Shown: positions 1 through 12,974, counted from the first letter of the stretch. The stretch: 64,000 nucleotides of DNA from Cladocopium goreaui (GCA_947184155.2 CAMXCT020001136.1:403501-467500); one strand, 5' to 3'. Translations and numbers: made by a program. Notes: generated by a model not told the origin, from the sequence alone.

Positions 1-26
1 GTTGATTATAAAACCAACTGGTCTTA

Positions 27-132
27 TACCCTCTGGCTATTTAACATAGCCATGGAAAATGGCCCATTATAGATGGTTTACCTATTGAAAAATGGTGATT
101 TTCCATGGCTTTGTTAAATAACCAAATGGTAA
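27..132. mobile_element. Stowaway-like MITE, copy A
   Basis: The sequence starts TACCCTCTGG and reads into a near-palindrome: the left arm (TTTAACATAGCCATGGAAAA) is matched inverted by the right arm (TTTTCCATGGCTTTGTTAAA). Six more copies with the same ends and core lie in the window. The TIR tip CCCTCTGG next to TA suggests a TA target duplication, as in Stowaway/mariner MITEs. It abuts the last recognisable carrier exon on the minus strand. Confidence 0.75.
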
Positions 133-140
133 CTCATGAT

Positions 141-3100
141 GCCAAACTCCGCTCCGACCAGTGTCGCAGTTGACATGCCACATCTCCGAGCACCAAACGC
201 CTTGGTAGAGGGAGAGCCAGCCTTCGTTGCGCACGATGCCAGCCAGCATTCCCCATAGACCTTGATGATCACCTCCCGTGGTCTGAATCACCGCCTGCCA
301 TGAAACGTTACGAAGACAGCTCCAAGCAGTGCTGAAGTGCTGGTCCCAAGATGGCGTACCTGGAAAAATCCTTCGAAGATGTTGAAAGATCGAAATGTTC
401 AGCAACTATAAATAGTATCCGTTGGTTATATATCCCATTATATCAATATTATATCACCATAACATGTTTGGTAGTTCCATCATTCCTAGTTCGAAATGTC
501 TAGTAACATTTCAAATGAGATAAACCATGGCAAACCATGGTAAACCATTTTCTGCCGCGCCTTGGCCCGGATCAAGGGATAGGTCAGCAGCGTGGCGACT
601 GCCTTGGAGATGCCCGAGATCCAGAACCTGGGCGTAACGGCTGAAAAATGAGTGGGAGTGATGAAATTTCATCTATTGACATGCATTATCTATATATGAT
701 CTATATATGATCTATATATGATCTATATATGATCTATACATTATATATACATTATCTATATGTTATCTATAAATATATATATGTCATTTTAAATAACTTG
801 ACGTCTATCTAATATCCTGTTGGTTATGTTATATTGTCATATATATATACATACATGCATATTTTACATAAAGTCTATATATATACAGTATATATATTAT
901 CACATATATACACATACATACATATTATTTATACATAAAGTCTATATTTGTATGATATGCTATCACATGTCATCATATGTTTCTATATGATCACTAAGAT
1001 TATCAGCTGGAACACGGTCAGTCTCCCACGCCATGAGCCCATCAAACATGGCAGGCTGACATGTCCGAGGAGCTCAAGAAACCCTCAGGAGGCGTGTTCC
1101 GAACCGCCTCAGGTCAGGGCGGAAATCTTCTGAAGAATTCTGGACATGTTTTGGATGTTTTTTTGTGAAGTATGTTGGAAGTATTTTGGAAGATATCGTC
1201 CCCATGATTCTCATGATTCTCATGATTTTTTCATGTATCCTGAATTTGTATCATAAAATCTCATGTTCTGCTCAGTAAACCGTGAGCATTTTGTCATGCC
1301 GCGCCTTGAGCGCGTCGGAGAGCTTTCCAACCTGCAACGTGTGAACGAGTGACTCAGTCGTCACTTGGATGACATGCCACAGCACAAACGTCCATAGCCA
1401 GTGGATCAAGGGATCCCATCAGGTTTCCGAGGCTGCTGCCAGAGTGAACATCAATGCAGGGTTCAAGGACAGCAACAAGGCCACTGGAAGCCTTGTGGTT
1501 GTGGCGCAACTGGTTGTCAGCAGCTTCAAGGCATCCATTGTCAGCATGAAAACGTCTTTCATCCCATCAAATATATATATATATAATTATATATATATAT
1601 TGAAACAGTATGAAACAGTTGAAACCACCACCAAAGCAAGGTTTCAGTACTGAGTTGCCCGGCCCTCGCCACAGGTCAGCCATGCCTCCAGTGCCTCGCT
1701 GCAGGCCATGCAGGGCAAACCATGGATGCCACAGCTGGTAACTTTGGGACAGCGACTCCCAATGCGGAAGAAGGTGTGAAAGAATCCCTTGGAGTTTGGG
1801 TCGGCCTGGCACAAGGCTGACACAGTGAAGGTATGTGAAGGTTGACTGGTCCGATTGTAGAAGATGCGTAGACTCAAGACTCCTCAAAGCCTCCTACGAA
1901 TCTGGTGCTAGACCTTTGCTTCTTTGCAGGGCAAACTTTGGGTCCTCTACTTTCGTGCGTACTCACCCTTGGTGCACTTCGAAGCCAAGAACGAATCTGG
2001 TGGCATCTGACTTCATATCCCCTGTCACCTGGTTGACACTCGCCACAACATCGAACGGAGTCGTCAACAGCCGATTGAACCTCGGGACACGGACATCTTC
2101 AGTGGATTCGGCGCCAGTCACATCTGGCTTCCTTTTGGCAAGAGATAGCCTTGATACCACCACCACCACCACCACCACCCCTTATTGCCATGTCATGTTG
2201 CAAATGGAACATGGCACTTCCCCAGTCAAGGAACTGCTGCGCCAGCATGTTCACGATAAGTGCTGTGACAGTTCCAAGCCTGAGTTGAATCCATCGAGCA
2301 TGATATTTTTTTGTGGCTTGCAGTGAGGACAGTAAAATGTCATTGGATATACAGATATACATGCGCTGGACATTACTGTATATAATTGGCTGTATATATT
2401 TTACCGTGTTTAGATATCTCTATATATATAATTATATATATATGGGATATTCAAAATGTTTGCAACATGTCAGGGAGCCCAAAAAGAAATCGGACTCTAT
2501 TTTTTTAAACCACCCAGCAGGCAATCGCAGGACTCTGCTCCTGCAGATAAGCGAACGCACCTGTCCCAACAGCATTAACCTGTACTTCTGTGTCCCACCA
2601 AACCACTCTACTGGGTTCAAGCGGAAATGTCCTTCATTCTTAGAGATGTTTAGTATCTTTTAGCCCTTATTGTCTGCAGCACGACCTGTGATTTTTTGGA
2701 TCTTGGTCTTCGCCCTCCCAAAGCCCAGGCTATACCAGGCTGCATCCCAGTGGCTTTTCACGACCAGGCTCGGTCACTTGCACTTTCCGCAGGCTGAGCT
2801 GAACAAAGACGGTCTGCCAAACAAAGAAGCCGACCTTTAGCGGCGGTGCAAGGGCCGAAAACTTGGAGCGGAGCCAGAAAATCCACAGCGGCTGGTCATC
2901 ATTTGATGTTCCAGTTACAGTAGTAGCTAGTAGTAAATACAAAAGCATCCAATGTTGGGGTCGCTGATTCCGAAATATCGCCATCAAAAACTGGAGGTTC
3001 ATCAGTGGCCACTGATCTAGCCATATTTTGATGGTGGATGGGCAAATCCATGGCAGGTCACGAATGGTCGGGACTTTATCCAAAGGCATCCAACCTTTTT

Positions 3101-3600
3101 TGGCAAAGTGTCAAAAGAAAGCATTCAAACAATACAACAGAATCAATGTCGCGTAGACATGAACAAGTCAGGAATGTGTCTAGCCTTTGGACAGGTCTGG
3201 TACCAAGGCTCCCCACGTTGGAGGTGATGGTCTGAATCAAACGCCTACGATGTTTCAAGGCAACTGTACCATATCTGTACCATCTTGACAGCCGCTTCAG
3301 AGACTGTTCAAGAATCGCCAAGATGTTCCACAGAACTGCCACTTCTTGAGTTTCGAATCATCCAAACGGCTTGGCTGTGTTTCGAAACTACACTCACTTA
3401 CCCCAAAGCCCTCAAATATCCTTAATATCCTTCCAGGATCTTCCAGGTAGGTCTCTCTCACTGGGTCAGCGCACCCAATCAATCCCTGGTACACGCCGCG
3501 CAAACCTTTTTGCGCCATCAAACGCTTCCTTGGCACTGCTGGGAGCAGAAGAAGTTCCCCAATGCCGGGTGCTGATCGATCCAGACCCAAGTCATGTGTT
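141..3600 (-). CDS. Mitochondrial/peroxisomal carrier family (SLC25-like) split gene, possibly broken
   Basis: I recognise carrier-family pieces in the right order on the minus strand but cannot join them fully. About 3480-3600 encodes a segment with GLRGVYQGLIG. About 1960-2090 has TTPFDVV, the family's Px[D/E]xx signature. About 1670-1780 has the motif MADLWRGPGNSVL. About 1470-1560 encodes a hydrophobic helix with LNPALMFTL. About 541-630 has ISKAVATLLTYPLIRAKAR, a second signature helix. About 140-305 has GIVRNEGWLSLYQG, the typical repeat end. SKAVATLLTYP resembles the peroxisomal carrier branch (SLC25A17/PXN), which exchanges nucleotides or cofactors. After LYQG the best family match (FGARRCGM...) continues in another frame, a one-base shift, and then runs into MITE copy A. 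It may be a pseudogene, or a small splice feature may be missed. Confidence 0.5.
683..945. repeat. TA-rich microsatellite tract (ATGATCTATAT and TATATA units)
   Basis: Repeated 'gatctatatat' units grade into (TA)n and 'catacat' runs. The tract lies between two carrier exons on the minus strand, so it is probably intronic. Confidence 0.85.
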
Positions 3601-3639
3601 AGTGTAGATCTTGGCGGGCAATGAAGTCCTCTTGCAGAT

Positions 3640-6390
3640 TGACACTGTCGGTGTAAGTTTCCGACAGGACTGAAGCAGCCTGGCAGCAATTTAGAACAAA
3701 ATGATGGTTGCTTTCAACTATCTGCGAGGATGCTGAGTTGCGCACAGTTCCTCCATAGACTTGCTGTTGAAGTTTAATGGTATCTAACCTCAGCAACTTG
3801 GCTATCAGTATGGATGGGTATGGATGAAAGCATGTCAAACTGCCTGGTGTTCTCGTGAAGTCGGTTTGTCCTTGGAAGAGTTGAAGGATCAAAAATGACC
3901 CCAACACAGCTCCGGGCGGAAACAAAGCAGCTTCAGCACCCACAGAACCTCAGGCACCAGAGCACCATGGCACCATGGCACCAATGGCACCATGGCACAC
4001 TCCCAGCAACTGGGCCATCCAACTTACCAGGCCGGATCGCACTTCCTGCCAAACCTGGTAGCTTTGGCCCCGAAGTTGACTTGGAACCAAGAGGAACCAG
4101 TCGTCATCCAAGGCCTAAAATTCCTAAAATCCCAAGTGATCACAGTGCCTTCTCCCAAACGGAGATGTTCACCATGGTGCTGCGAACCAGCTCTGTCAGC
4201 TCTGTGAGCTACGACAGTTCCCGTTGTGCACAAATTGTGGCGCTGCGAACGCTGATCTCTGGAAAACCAAGATCCATGGAAATCCCCTGTCATCAACTTC
4301 ATTCAACTTCCACAAGGGCACTAGTTAACTAGTTGCATTGCCCACAAAAGGATACATGAGACAAATCAAACGCAACGACATTGATTGACATTGCGACTTC
4401 TGGTCAGGCGCTGAAAAGAGCAAAAAAGGTTCATATCAGCATATGCAAATCAACAAAGCACATCAGCACACAGCGTGCTTAGTAAAGGTGTCTTATTTCA
4501 ATTCCAAGTTCCTGTCCTAGACACTTTGGAGTAGCAAATAACTCAAGCGTGGACTGCAACACAGCGAATCATCACTGCTATGGGCGGACAGATTCGGCAG
4601 CGGGCACTTCTTCCTCTCGTTGTGAAACCATTTGGCTCGACATTGTCATTGCGGTTTCCCCTGGCAGATCCATTGGCACCGGAACCTCGGGAGAAGCTAA
4701 AAAACGAGTGAAACCGGATCGGCAGAATCGGCAGCTTGCCAATCTCCCATAATTTGTACATGGCCTGCAGTCGCCTGGGCTAGGGAGTTTGGGGGCCAGA
4801 TCCAAAGGTGAAGATGGATTAACTGCGCGGCTGCATCTCCCTACTCCAAGCATAGCTTGTGACAGAAATCATCGGAGAGTTTTGATGAGAGACATAACGA
4901 TCCAGTGAATTATTGCTGGCCACTTGCAGTGCATGATATTGCATGTCTTCAACAATCCAAGGCCAAAGATTGGTTGTTTTTTTCGTGAGTTGTGTCTAAA
5001 AATACTCCCAAAAAATATCAATTTCTAGGCAACCCCAAAGGCCCAAAGGATCCTGGGCAATCTCCGGTGACCTGCGCAGCGGGATCGGATGGATCACTCA
5101 TCCAACTGTCGCCACCATTGCAGTGGGAGATGGTGCCATGCTGACGTGAGCCACGACGGCTTTCCGACCAATGATTGAAGGTCCTTGAGCTGGACTTGGA
5201 GGGAAAAGTTAAAAGAAACACCATAAGAAACAAAGTTAAAGAACAAGGAAGATATCTGTAGAGTCTATAGATATCTGATACTAGGCAAGAAAACTGGGTG
5301 TCATTAGAGATGTGTTGCTGGTTTCGGAAAAGAAACACATTTACCCTCTGGTTATGTCAAAATAGCTATTGAAAATGGCCATAGAAATAGTGAGTTTTCC
5401 CATGAAAAATGGGTGGATCTTTCCATAGTTTTTTGTATGTTTACCAGAGGGTACCATACAGAAACACCACGGGAACTTCCTCCAGGCTCCGCAGGCTCCG
5501 CTTCAGATCACCTCGTGGCTGGTGACCTCTGGTGACGTTTTTGAGATGTCCCATGCTGAAAGGCTGATGATCAGAATGGTATAACGGTAATGAACGGTAT
5601 ATTACTATGAGATACTATGAGTATAGTCACGGTTGTGATTTCCTGAATCTTAGTAGTCTAGTAGTCTTAGATCTTGACCCATGGCCAGGAATCAAGACCC
5701 AAGGCGGAATGCCACACATGCGAAGGCTTCAAGATCCCTTTTGAGCTCGTGGAGCATCGCTGCCAAGCGGGGTCTAGACTTAAGTTCAGTCCGAACCACT
5801 ATGATCAGAGATGCCTTAAAAAGTGAAATAAAATCGTCCTCCCACTAGGGAGGTGACCATCCTTGCCACGATGGCCAGCATAGCAACAGCAACAGCTGCA
5901 ACTTGCTTTGCAAGACTGACCATCCCCTGTGCTTGATACCCTGCAGCATTTGCAAAGCATTTTATAGAGAAAATAGGTGCTATGGAAAAAAAGGTCGGAG
6001 TACATTATTATGATGGTGTTCTTATAATGTTGTCCCTGGATTTGGCGTACTTTTTTGCGATGAGAATTTTTAATGCGATGCCAACCATAACTTCTCGCTC
6101 CTTGTGAAAGCCTTGTACGATTGTACCCCTCTATGAAATGACCCCCTCTCTGTCTATGAAATGACCCCTTATTTCACTATACAATGTATGTCGAACCCTT
6201 ATTTCCTAACCATTCCTCATCAATATTTGAATCCTCTATGAAATGAGAACCTAGGCATTAGACTCACCAACATTTGCCCCAAACATAGATACACACATCT
6301 TCCAGCATCTAGCCCTCTATTGAATGATCTTAAAAAGGTACCAAAAAACGCATTTCATAGAGACAAAGGCTAGGCATTCCATAGGCCTTC
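3640..6390 (-). other. Gene-poor stretch with scattered weak exon-like segments
   Basis: Nothing here can be given a family. Minus-strand segments that read as plausible protein are about 4545-4690 (acidic end with SQREEEVPAAES), about 5050-5185, about 5690-5765 (AAMLHELKRDLEAF) and about 5835-5925 (a hydrophobic helix, VAAVAVAMLAIVARMV, after a CACAG acceptor). They may be end exons of the carrier gene's upstream neighbour or 3' exons of the dioxygenase gene. A MITE copy sits at 5342-5453. Confidence 0.25.
5342..5453. mobile_element. Stowaway-like MITE, copy B
   Basis: This copy shows both ends clearly: TACCCTCTGG on the left and CCAGAGGGTA on the right. The element is therefore bounded by TA on both sides with TIR tip CCCTCTGG. 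The core carries the family words ATAGCTATTGAAAATGGCC and TTTCCATAGTT. Confidence 0.85.
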
Positions 6391-6684
6391 AAGAACAAGG
6401 GATGTGTCTCCCGCTGCAGCGTGACTCGCGCCGCATTAGGAGATGATTCTAGAGGAGCAAATCCCACGACATGGGACATGTTTAGGCTGCAGCTTTGGAG
6501 TAGTCCGGGCCTCGAGGAAAGAACCATCACAAGGGTTTTTTTCAAAGTCACAGAAACTCTGAGAAATGCCTCTACACAATGTACAAAATCCTGTACCAGT
6601 CGGTTTTCATGTCAGATCTTCTCCGACCAACATGTGACATGCCAACAGCCAGCCAAATGGACTGAGCATGGATTGAGCATGGAC

Positions 6685-9600
6685 TGAGCATCTGGCTCTT
6701 GAACCAGGAGACCGCATGTAGCCGAGTACCCTCAAAGGGACACCGGCCATGCATCACCAGGTAGTTGTCCAGGAGCACCATATCTCCCTCCCTTAGGCTG
6801 GGCATGGCTGGGCTCAACTCACAGATTCTGTTGCGTCTCGGATCCTGGACCCCTAGCTGAACAGACTGTAAGATCTGGGTGTGAAAATAGGATGCCCAAA
6901 AATCCCAGGCATGCTATAGGAAGAAGTGTACTAGAATCACTAGAACTTTCACAAATGAAAGTGGCATTAATTGAGACCTCCCATGGTATCCCCCTTCTTC
7001 GACCCATGGATGAAGTGATTTCCATCGACCCATCACTGAGCAGTGGGGCTCCATCTTCACCTTCTCAGCACAGTCCAAGGTCACTTTGTCCAGGTGCTCC
7101 AACCATTCCGTCTGAAGCGCTGTGAAGGCCGCAAAAGATGTTCAACTGAACGTGGTAATGGAAAAAATCCCCATGTATAGATGGTTTTCCCATTACAGCC
7201 TCCATCTATAGGGGATGATTTCGTGCCTATCTTAGCTATCTTGGCTTCATTTACCCAAAGACTTGCGGGACGGTGGACTTGAATCTCCGTGACTGCCTCG
7301 ATCTTTTCTCCATCATCGCCATAGAAGACATCCGTCTTGTTGATGCGCGACCTCGTTTTCAACAACACGGCGCTGTTATTGTTGCTCTCAACAACCCAGA
7401 AACAAGGAGGCTAAATGGATGGAGCAACAGCTCGCCGCCATTTCTGAGCTTCAAACGCACCGGTCGTCTCCTTGCACGAAAAGCTTGGGCAAAGGTGGGC
7501 ACCCGCCACCAATGATATGTTGGTGAATGTGTTCATATTAGACATTGGTTTCTTTGACCATCCACCATGAAGCTAAACACATGGTCTCAATTTATCTTAA
7601 TCCATGCCCAGTCTATTTCTAGTGTTAACCACGTTTACCGGATCTCCCCAAACCTTCTCCAATTTTACCACTACCTGACATTGGCTATGGCTACTTTTGT
7701 GGATATTTATGGACCTATAAATAGCGTGTCATCCCATTTATCTATCCGATATACCCAATATGTTTGATGGTTATATAATGTTATATATCATATATATATA
7801 TATATCATTGTATATTCTCATAAGACATCATGAGACCCTATAAATGATGAGTAATGATGTGTTTTTCATCCACACCTGCCATGTATATTGCTGGCTTGAC
7901 CCTTCCCCCTCCTGCGCTTCGCCGTAGACCTTCTCCCGCTCGCTGCGGAGGTGCTCGGCGTGCGAATGCATGGAGCCCCACCAGCATGGCTCGCCTGTGG
8001 CATGGTGTCGAAGCACCGGATATTGTGGCATCGCTCGGACCTGCGAAGCAATGGGGATGCTACTGTGACCGGTACTGGGATGTCACAATTGGTTGCTGGA
8101 CTTCTGAAAACCTCTGCGCTTAGACTTGACATCTCAAGGTGCACGCTATGTTCCAGCTGAACTGGATGGTTAGCACTATCTCACTAGACCATCCTACAGT
8201 AAGTTGCACAAACTTACAGTGAAAAAGGGCTCGTAAAGCCTAGGGCCTAGTGGGAGCATTAAACTGAACTGAATGCCACAGTTGTCCAGGCCACCATTCC
8301 CATTCCAAGTCCCCAGTGGGTGACCTGCAAAATTTTGCTGCCATCGTAGTCGGACTTTTCCCATCGAAGCTCAGTCTTGAAGTCAACCTGCTTTGGGCAA
8401 AGTCAGAGAAACGCCGGGAAGATTCTGGGCAAAGTGTGGGATATATTTTGCTCGATATCAATTGGGATATGTGTCTTTCTCTTGCCAAATTTGTCACATC
8501 AAGCCGGGCCGATCCGCCAAGGGACTTTCATCTTCAAGGCCTGGCGACAGGCAGATCGCTCTGGGTGAAAGTGTCAAGAAAAAACATCAACTCAAGCCCG
8601 GTGGCAGGCACGCATTGATTTGGTCAGTTCTGGTGATCAACTACAGCTGGATAAGTTACATTATATATATATATATTATATACATATATATATATATAAA
8701 TATGATAATCTATACATATAGTAATTCACTTACCTGAATTGTCATGCCATTTGGGGATGATGCCCGGTCCTAATCAACAACCACCTTGGCCCCGGCCTGG
8801 GTCATGGCTCCGTAGACCATAGGCTCCACCGCTGGCTGCACAAAATCTGGAAGTCCCCTTGGCCATGGCCGGGGCTGGGCTGGGCCGGGCTGGACATGGC
8901 GTTGGCTACGGTAAGCCCCATAGGTTGGGAACTTGGAACTTACAACTATGGAAAAAATAATGCTATATATATTATACATGTATCCACATTTTAACAAAAG
9001 AACAAATATCTTATATTTTTTTATAAGTGGAACTAGTATGGCTCACAGTTGAGAATTCTATCTACTACAATTGGGTTTGGATTTAGGGGTCAGATATGGT
9101 CAGGTCATGCCAGATTGCTTTGAATCTCCGAGCCGCTCAATGAAGCCCATGGGAAACTCAGCCGTGGAATAGACAACATCCTCAAGGCTGCGGAATGGTT
9201 GGACCATAAGTCTTGGATCCATTGAGACATCCTCGGCCATTCCGTTCATATCTCTCACATGTCTTCCTCGATCATCTTCATTTCTTCAGACGTAGAGGAA
9301 GATCTTTTTGAGTTTAGGATATTGCAGCAACGTTCGACTACTAGATCTACTAGGTAGATATCTTCAGCCCCCATTCTGCTCAGCCCTGGCTGCGAATCTT
9401 CGCCAAGCTGCTCGATTGTAGACTTTCGTCAGCCACTCCTGACCGACGAAAAGATGGAGCTGTGGAGCTCTATGGAGCTCCACACAGAGCTGTCAAGAAT
9501 TCATGGGTCATTAAATGTCCCCATGGGTCACATCACCCAACCATTAGGTATATGGTCTACTAGATGGCTACTTTTTTAGGCTAGGTGATGTCCAATATAC

Positions 9601-11190
9601 CCAAAATAGGACATTTAATGACCCATGGAATTCATCACCCGAAAGCCGACGCGCCGACTCGCCTTGTCAAGCTCCTTGAACATCCTCAGCCCCGATGGAT
9701 CTGTGTTTCGCAGGATTCAGCCGATTCATGAGACTCAGGGAACAAATGAGGAAACAAAACCATCCTTGATACAAACCTCTGTAGAAACCTACTGAAAATT
9801 CTCCACACGCAGAAAAAGGAATGCAACGACATGCCTAACCTCCCAGCTGCTAGCTCCAAGCATCTTTCGGCCATCCGCAACCAGGAATTCGCCGCCCTCT
9901 TCAGCGGCCTAATCACAGTGGATGAAACTTTGTCAAAGGACAAATAAAACAGAAAGTCCAACTAAACCACGGCACTACGCGCATTGAGTGGCTCTAAAAT
10001 GGAAAAGAAAACTCTGGCCATGCTAGACATTGTTTTGACAGGGTCTTTCTGCTAAGCGAAATTCGGCCAACTCCGCCCCGCACTTAGAACTTAACAGTGG
10101 GAATAGGTCGCCTCAACCTGTTTTGTTCTGTACCCCGATCAGAGCCATCAGATCCATCAGCCTTGAAGCACACAAAGAGAGCGGCTCCTGGTGCCCGATC
10201 GCCAACCATCCTGGTTGTGGAACACTTGGGATTGGCCAAAATGGGAACAGGAAATCCCCGGAAAAATTATGTGATGCCAAGCTTCTCGTTGTGCATACCG
10301 ATGTAGAACTTGCTTCTGGACCTTTCAGAGGTGCCAGAAAGGACGCAACTGGCAGGATTGCAGCCCTGGATTTACCCCATCTTTGGGGAATTTAAAAGAA
10401 AACACTTGTTGGTTTACAGTCTTATAAGAAAACAACAAGACTTACCCGCATCTTTGAGATTCTTCGAGTGGTTGAAAACCAAACAAAAAACTATGGCTTC
10501 TTATGGTGTCCTTCTAACTTTTTGTCCAACAAAACAACCCCATAAGTTTTATCCCATGTTAATATTCAACCGAAATTCCACCACTGTTCAACCAACTATG
10601 ACATCAACAAAGTCGTTCTTCCCGTTCTCCAACAACCAGAACCAGTCCATCCACTGATCTGTTGGGCCCTGAGGCCCCAGACGGTTTGTTCACAGCCTCA
10701 TAGACGCCTGCCTTTTTATCCACCGCATCCCGCGCAGCCACTGAGTGCAGCGGATCTTCACAGGGCTCCAGTTGAAGAGCTTGACCCACCTGGCGGTGGA
10801 GATCCAGATGGGATCCCAAGAAGAATCTCATGGTGAATCACTTTCCCCATTAAGAACAGGGATCAAATGCCATTTTTGATGGGGAGTTGTCTACCATTTT
10901 TGGACACATCTGGATGCAGCATCTCCGAGAATATTCTTGTGGAATTGCGTTGAAGCTAAGATGAAGTTGGAATATGTTCGAGGTATTCTTGGACTGGGAC
11001 AAACATATCATAACAAATCCATGTCATCCTTTGACATCGCAAATTCCTGATGGAACTTCGGCTTGGAACTTCCGCACCTGCCCAAAGGTCCCCTTGTCTT
11101 TGGAAATTTCAAAGCCACGGAAGACAATGGCTCCATACTCCTTCAGGTCCTCCCAAGCGCCGCTGTCCAGAAGCTGATTTGATTTCAATG
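6685..11190 (-). CDS. TauD/TfdA-family Fe(II)/2-oxoglutarate dioxygenase, multi-exon
   Basis: Several exons read in the order expected of this family. About 11050-11185 has LKEYGAIVFRGFEI, the entry motif of TauD-like proteins. About 10673-10827 ends in VYEAVNKPS and appears to continue at about 10280-10330 with KFYIGMHNE, which supplies the iron-binding His-x-Glu pair. About 10170-10220 has PGAALFVCFKADG. About 7262-7370 has a DDG...VHRPASLWVN segment. The 6685-6870 exon has GDMVLLDNYLVMHGR, giving the distal metal His and the LDN..HGR signature, followed by the Arg that binds 2-oxoglutarate; it ends at a GT donor (6684-6683). The family hydroxylates or halogenates small substrates or acts on acyl groups; the substrate here is unknown. 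Segments at about 9110-9260, 9365-9440 and 8790-8930 may be further exons. An in-frame stop just after HNEKLGIT needs an intron or means decay. Confidence 0.7.
7785..7806. repeat. (TA)n microsatellite
   Basis: Short TA run in a probable intron of the dioxygenase gene. A similar run is at 8664-8700. Confidence 0.7.
9497..9633. mobile_element. 137-bp element with 24-25-bp terminal inverted repeats
   Basis: The left end GAATTCATGGGTCATTAAAT (9497 on) is matched inverted by the right end ATTTAATGACCCATGGAATTC (closing at 9633), with a single extra base. The inside is non-coding. It differs in sequence from the CCCTCTGG family and lies in a probable intron of the dioxygenase gene. I see no clear target duplication. 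Confidence 0.7.
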
Positions 11191-11339
11191 GATCCCATTG
11201 GATCCCCAAAGCATCCCATTTCCTCACTTTTTTCATGGGATTATTTGACCGTTCCATCTGTTTTCCATCAATTTCCATCCATTTCCATCTATGTCCATCC
11301 AGGATTTCCCGATTTTGAAGGCTGTCTTTACTAAATTGG

Positions 11340-12900
11340 CTCCATCCTTTCAGCCAGCATCTCCCATCATTTTGAGGGGCGTCGCGCATCAAACCAGCGG
11401 AAAACCTTGTAGATGTCCGGCAGCCGAGAAGAGAAGAACTGACGCTGGCCCTGGGCGGCGATATCTTGGCAGATCGATATCGCTGATAGCTATGGCTATG
11501 GAATGCTATGGCCCGTTTATAGATGATTTACTGTACTTATACTATTCAAAGTGCGGGATTTTCCATGATGTTCCATTACCAGAGGGCATACCTACAATAC
11601 ATGTCCATTTTAAGATATTTCAAGATGGCAAGTTTGGGTGGTACTCCATTCATCTCCATTCTACAAAGCGGGCTTCATCTCTGCCTCGAGGTCCCCCTTC
11701 AGCTCTGGTGGCATCCGGATTTCCAAAGGACAGGCCTTCACCTGGCGGAGATCATCGCCACGGCCATCAATGGCCACCTGGATCACCCCGACAAAACCAG
11801 GGCCTTCATCTTCTCACGCTCGGCCTCCACATCAATGTCTTTCTTGCCTTGTGGAAACTCGAAATTTTCACTGCATCAAAATGATGTTCCAAACTTGCGC
11901 GGCAAAATCAATGATTATCAAAAAGAAGCAGCCATTTCTGGGGTTTTCAGGTCCATTCAGGTCCATTCAGGTCCATTAATGGTCCATTAAAAACCCATCT
12001 TTTTCTGAGTCCTGAAAATCCCTGAAACCTGTTTGCCCCACCGGCTCTCCCTGATCTGAGCCAAAGTTGCCATACAAAACGTATGGGCAATCAGCCAAGC
12101 CATCGGCGCAACGGACAACACGTGCATGCCTGGGAACCGAGTCACTGAAGCCCCCAACCGAACTAGGCCTCAAGTAAGTTACTATGTTCCAAAACACACA
12201 AAATATCAAGAGCTAACATGGCATTTTTGCGATGTTTGTTCCCCAACCGGTAGTCTAACATGCATGAAAGGATGATAAGGGATTGAGAATAAGCTTTATC
12301 ACAATCCTCGGCAGCCTCCCCATGGTTTGAAGCTTCAGCTCGCCAGGTTGCCGACGACCCTTCCGCTGCCATCTGCCAGCAGCCACCAACCCGGCTGCTG
12401 GCAGCGCCAGGGCGGCACCAACGTGGCCACGGGCAGCTCTGGCGCTCGTGGCCGGTTGCGCACCTGCCAACCATTGCAAAAAGGATGGCCAACCACGGAA
12501 AGGTGATTCGATTGACATCCCACCCGTCATGGACCGAAATGGGACTACAGCTGCGCCTGCGAAGCTGCTCTTATGCACCTGATTCGCAGTGATGGCAGGC
12601 CCAGAGGCAACAAAAGACCTCCCAGTCAGCTGCAAGGATCTGGGGGTCCAAAACAGAGACTGCCAGCATGGGTTACATGGGGTGCTTAATGGTCCCTCAA
12701 AAAAGAGAAAGTAGGTGAATGGTCCCACCCTTGATCACTGCAGCGCACAAAATATCCCGGCAGACATGGAGTTATGCCAAACCCTTCCAACCGGGTCGTT
12801 TCAATTCACTTCCACCATTCGCTTCGCTTGCGATTCTCTCTCAATCAACATGTTCATTTGTATACCTTTTGGTCAAGTGATTGAAAATCCAAGAAACAGT
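11340..12900 (-). other. Exon-like segments upstream of the dioxygenase core
   Basis: Four minus-strand segments read as protein. About 11375-11450, after a CCCAG acceptor, has FFSSRLPDIYKVFRWFDARR. About 11680-11800 has VIQVAIDGRGDD and PPELKGDLEAE. About 12040-12165 has SVPRHARVVRCADGLADC and ends in an AG|GTTTCAGG donor. About 12310-12480 is Ala/Trp-rich. They could be N-terminal exons of the dioxygenase gene or a separate gene; no family is recognised. Confidence 0.35.
11485..11590. mobile_element. Stowaway-like MITE, copy C (degenerate)
   Basis: It reads TATGGCCCGTTTATAGATG, then GGGATTTTCCATGATGTTCC and CCAGAGGGCATA, matching the family core and right end. The left end has decayed. It lies about 34 bp upstream (minus sense) of the putative acceptor at 11450/11451. 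Confidence 0.65.
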
Positions 12901-12907
12901 TTTAATG

Positions 12908-12972
12908 TGGCAAACCCAATAATAAAACCATCCAAAATTCCCAAATGGTAGGTTTATGGCATTGGGTTTCCC
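12908..12972. mobile_element. Short inverted-repeat element, second family
   Basis: The left arm GGCAAACCCAATAATAAAACC is matched inverted by the right arm ending GGTTTATGGCATTGGGTTTCCC. A related element is at 51373-51463 (shared words AATAA and GGTTTATGGCATTG). Like the main family, it lies next to a probable exon end, at about 12985. Confidence 0.5.
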
Positions 12973-12974
12973 CT

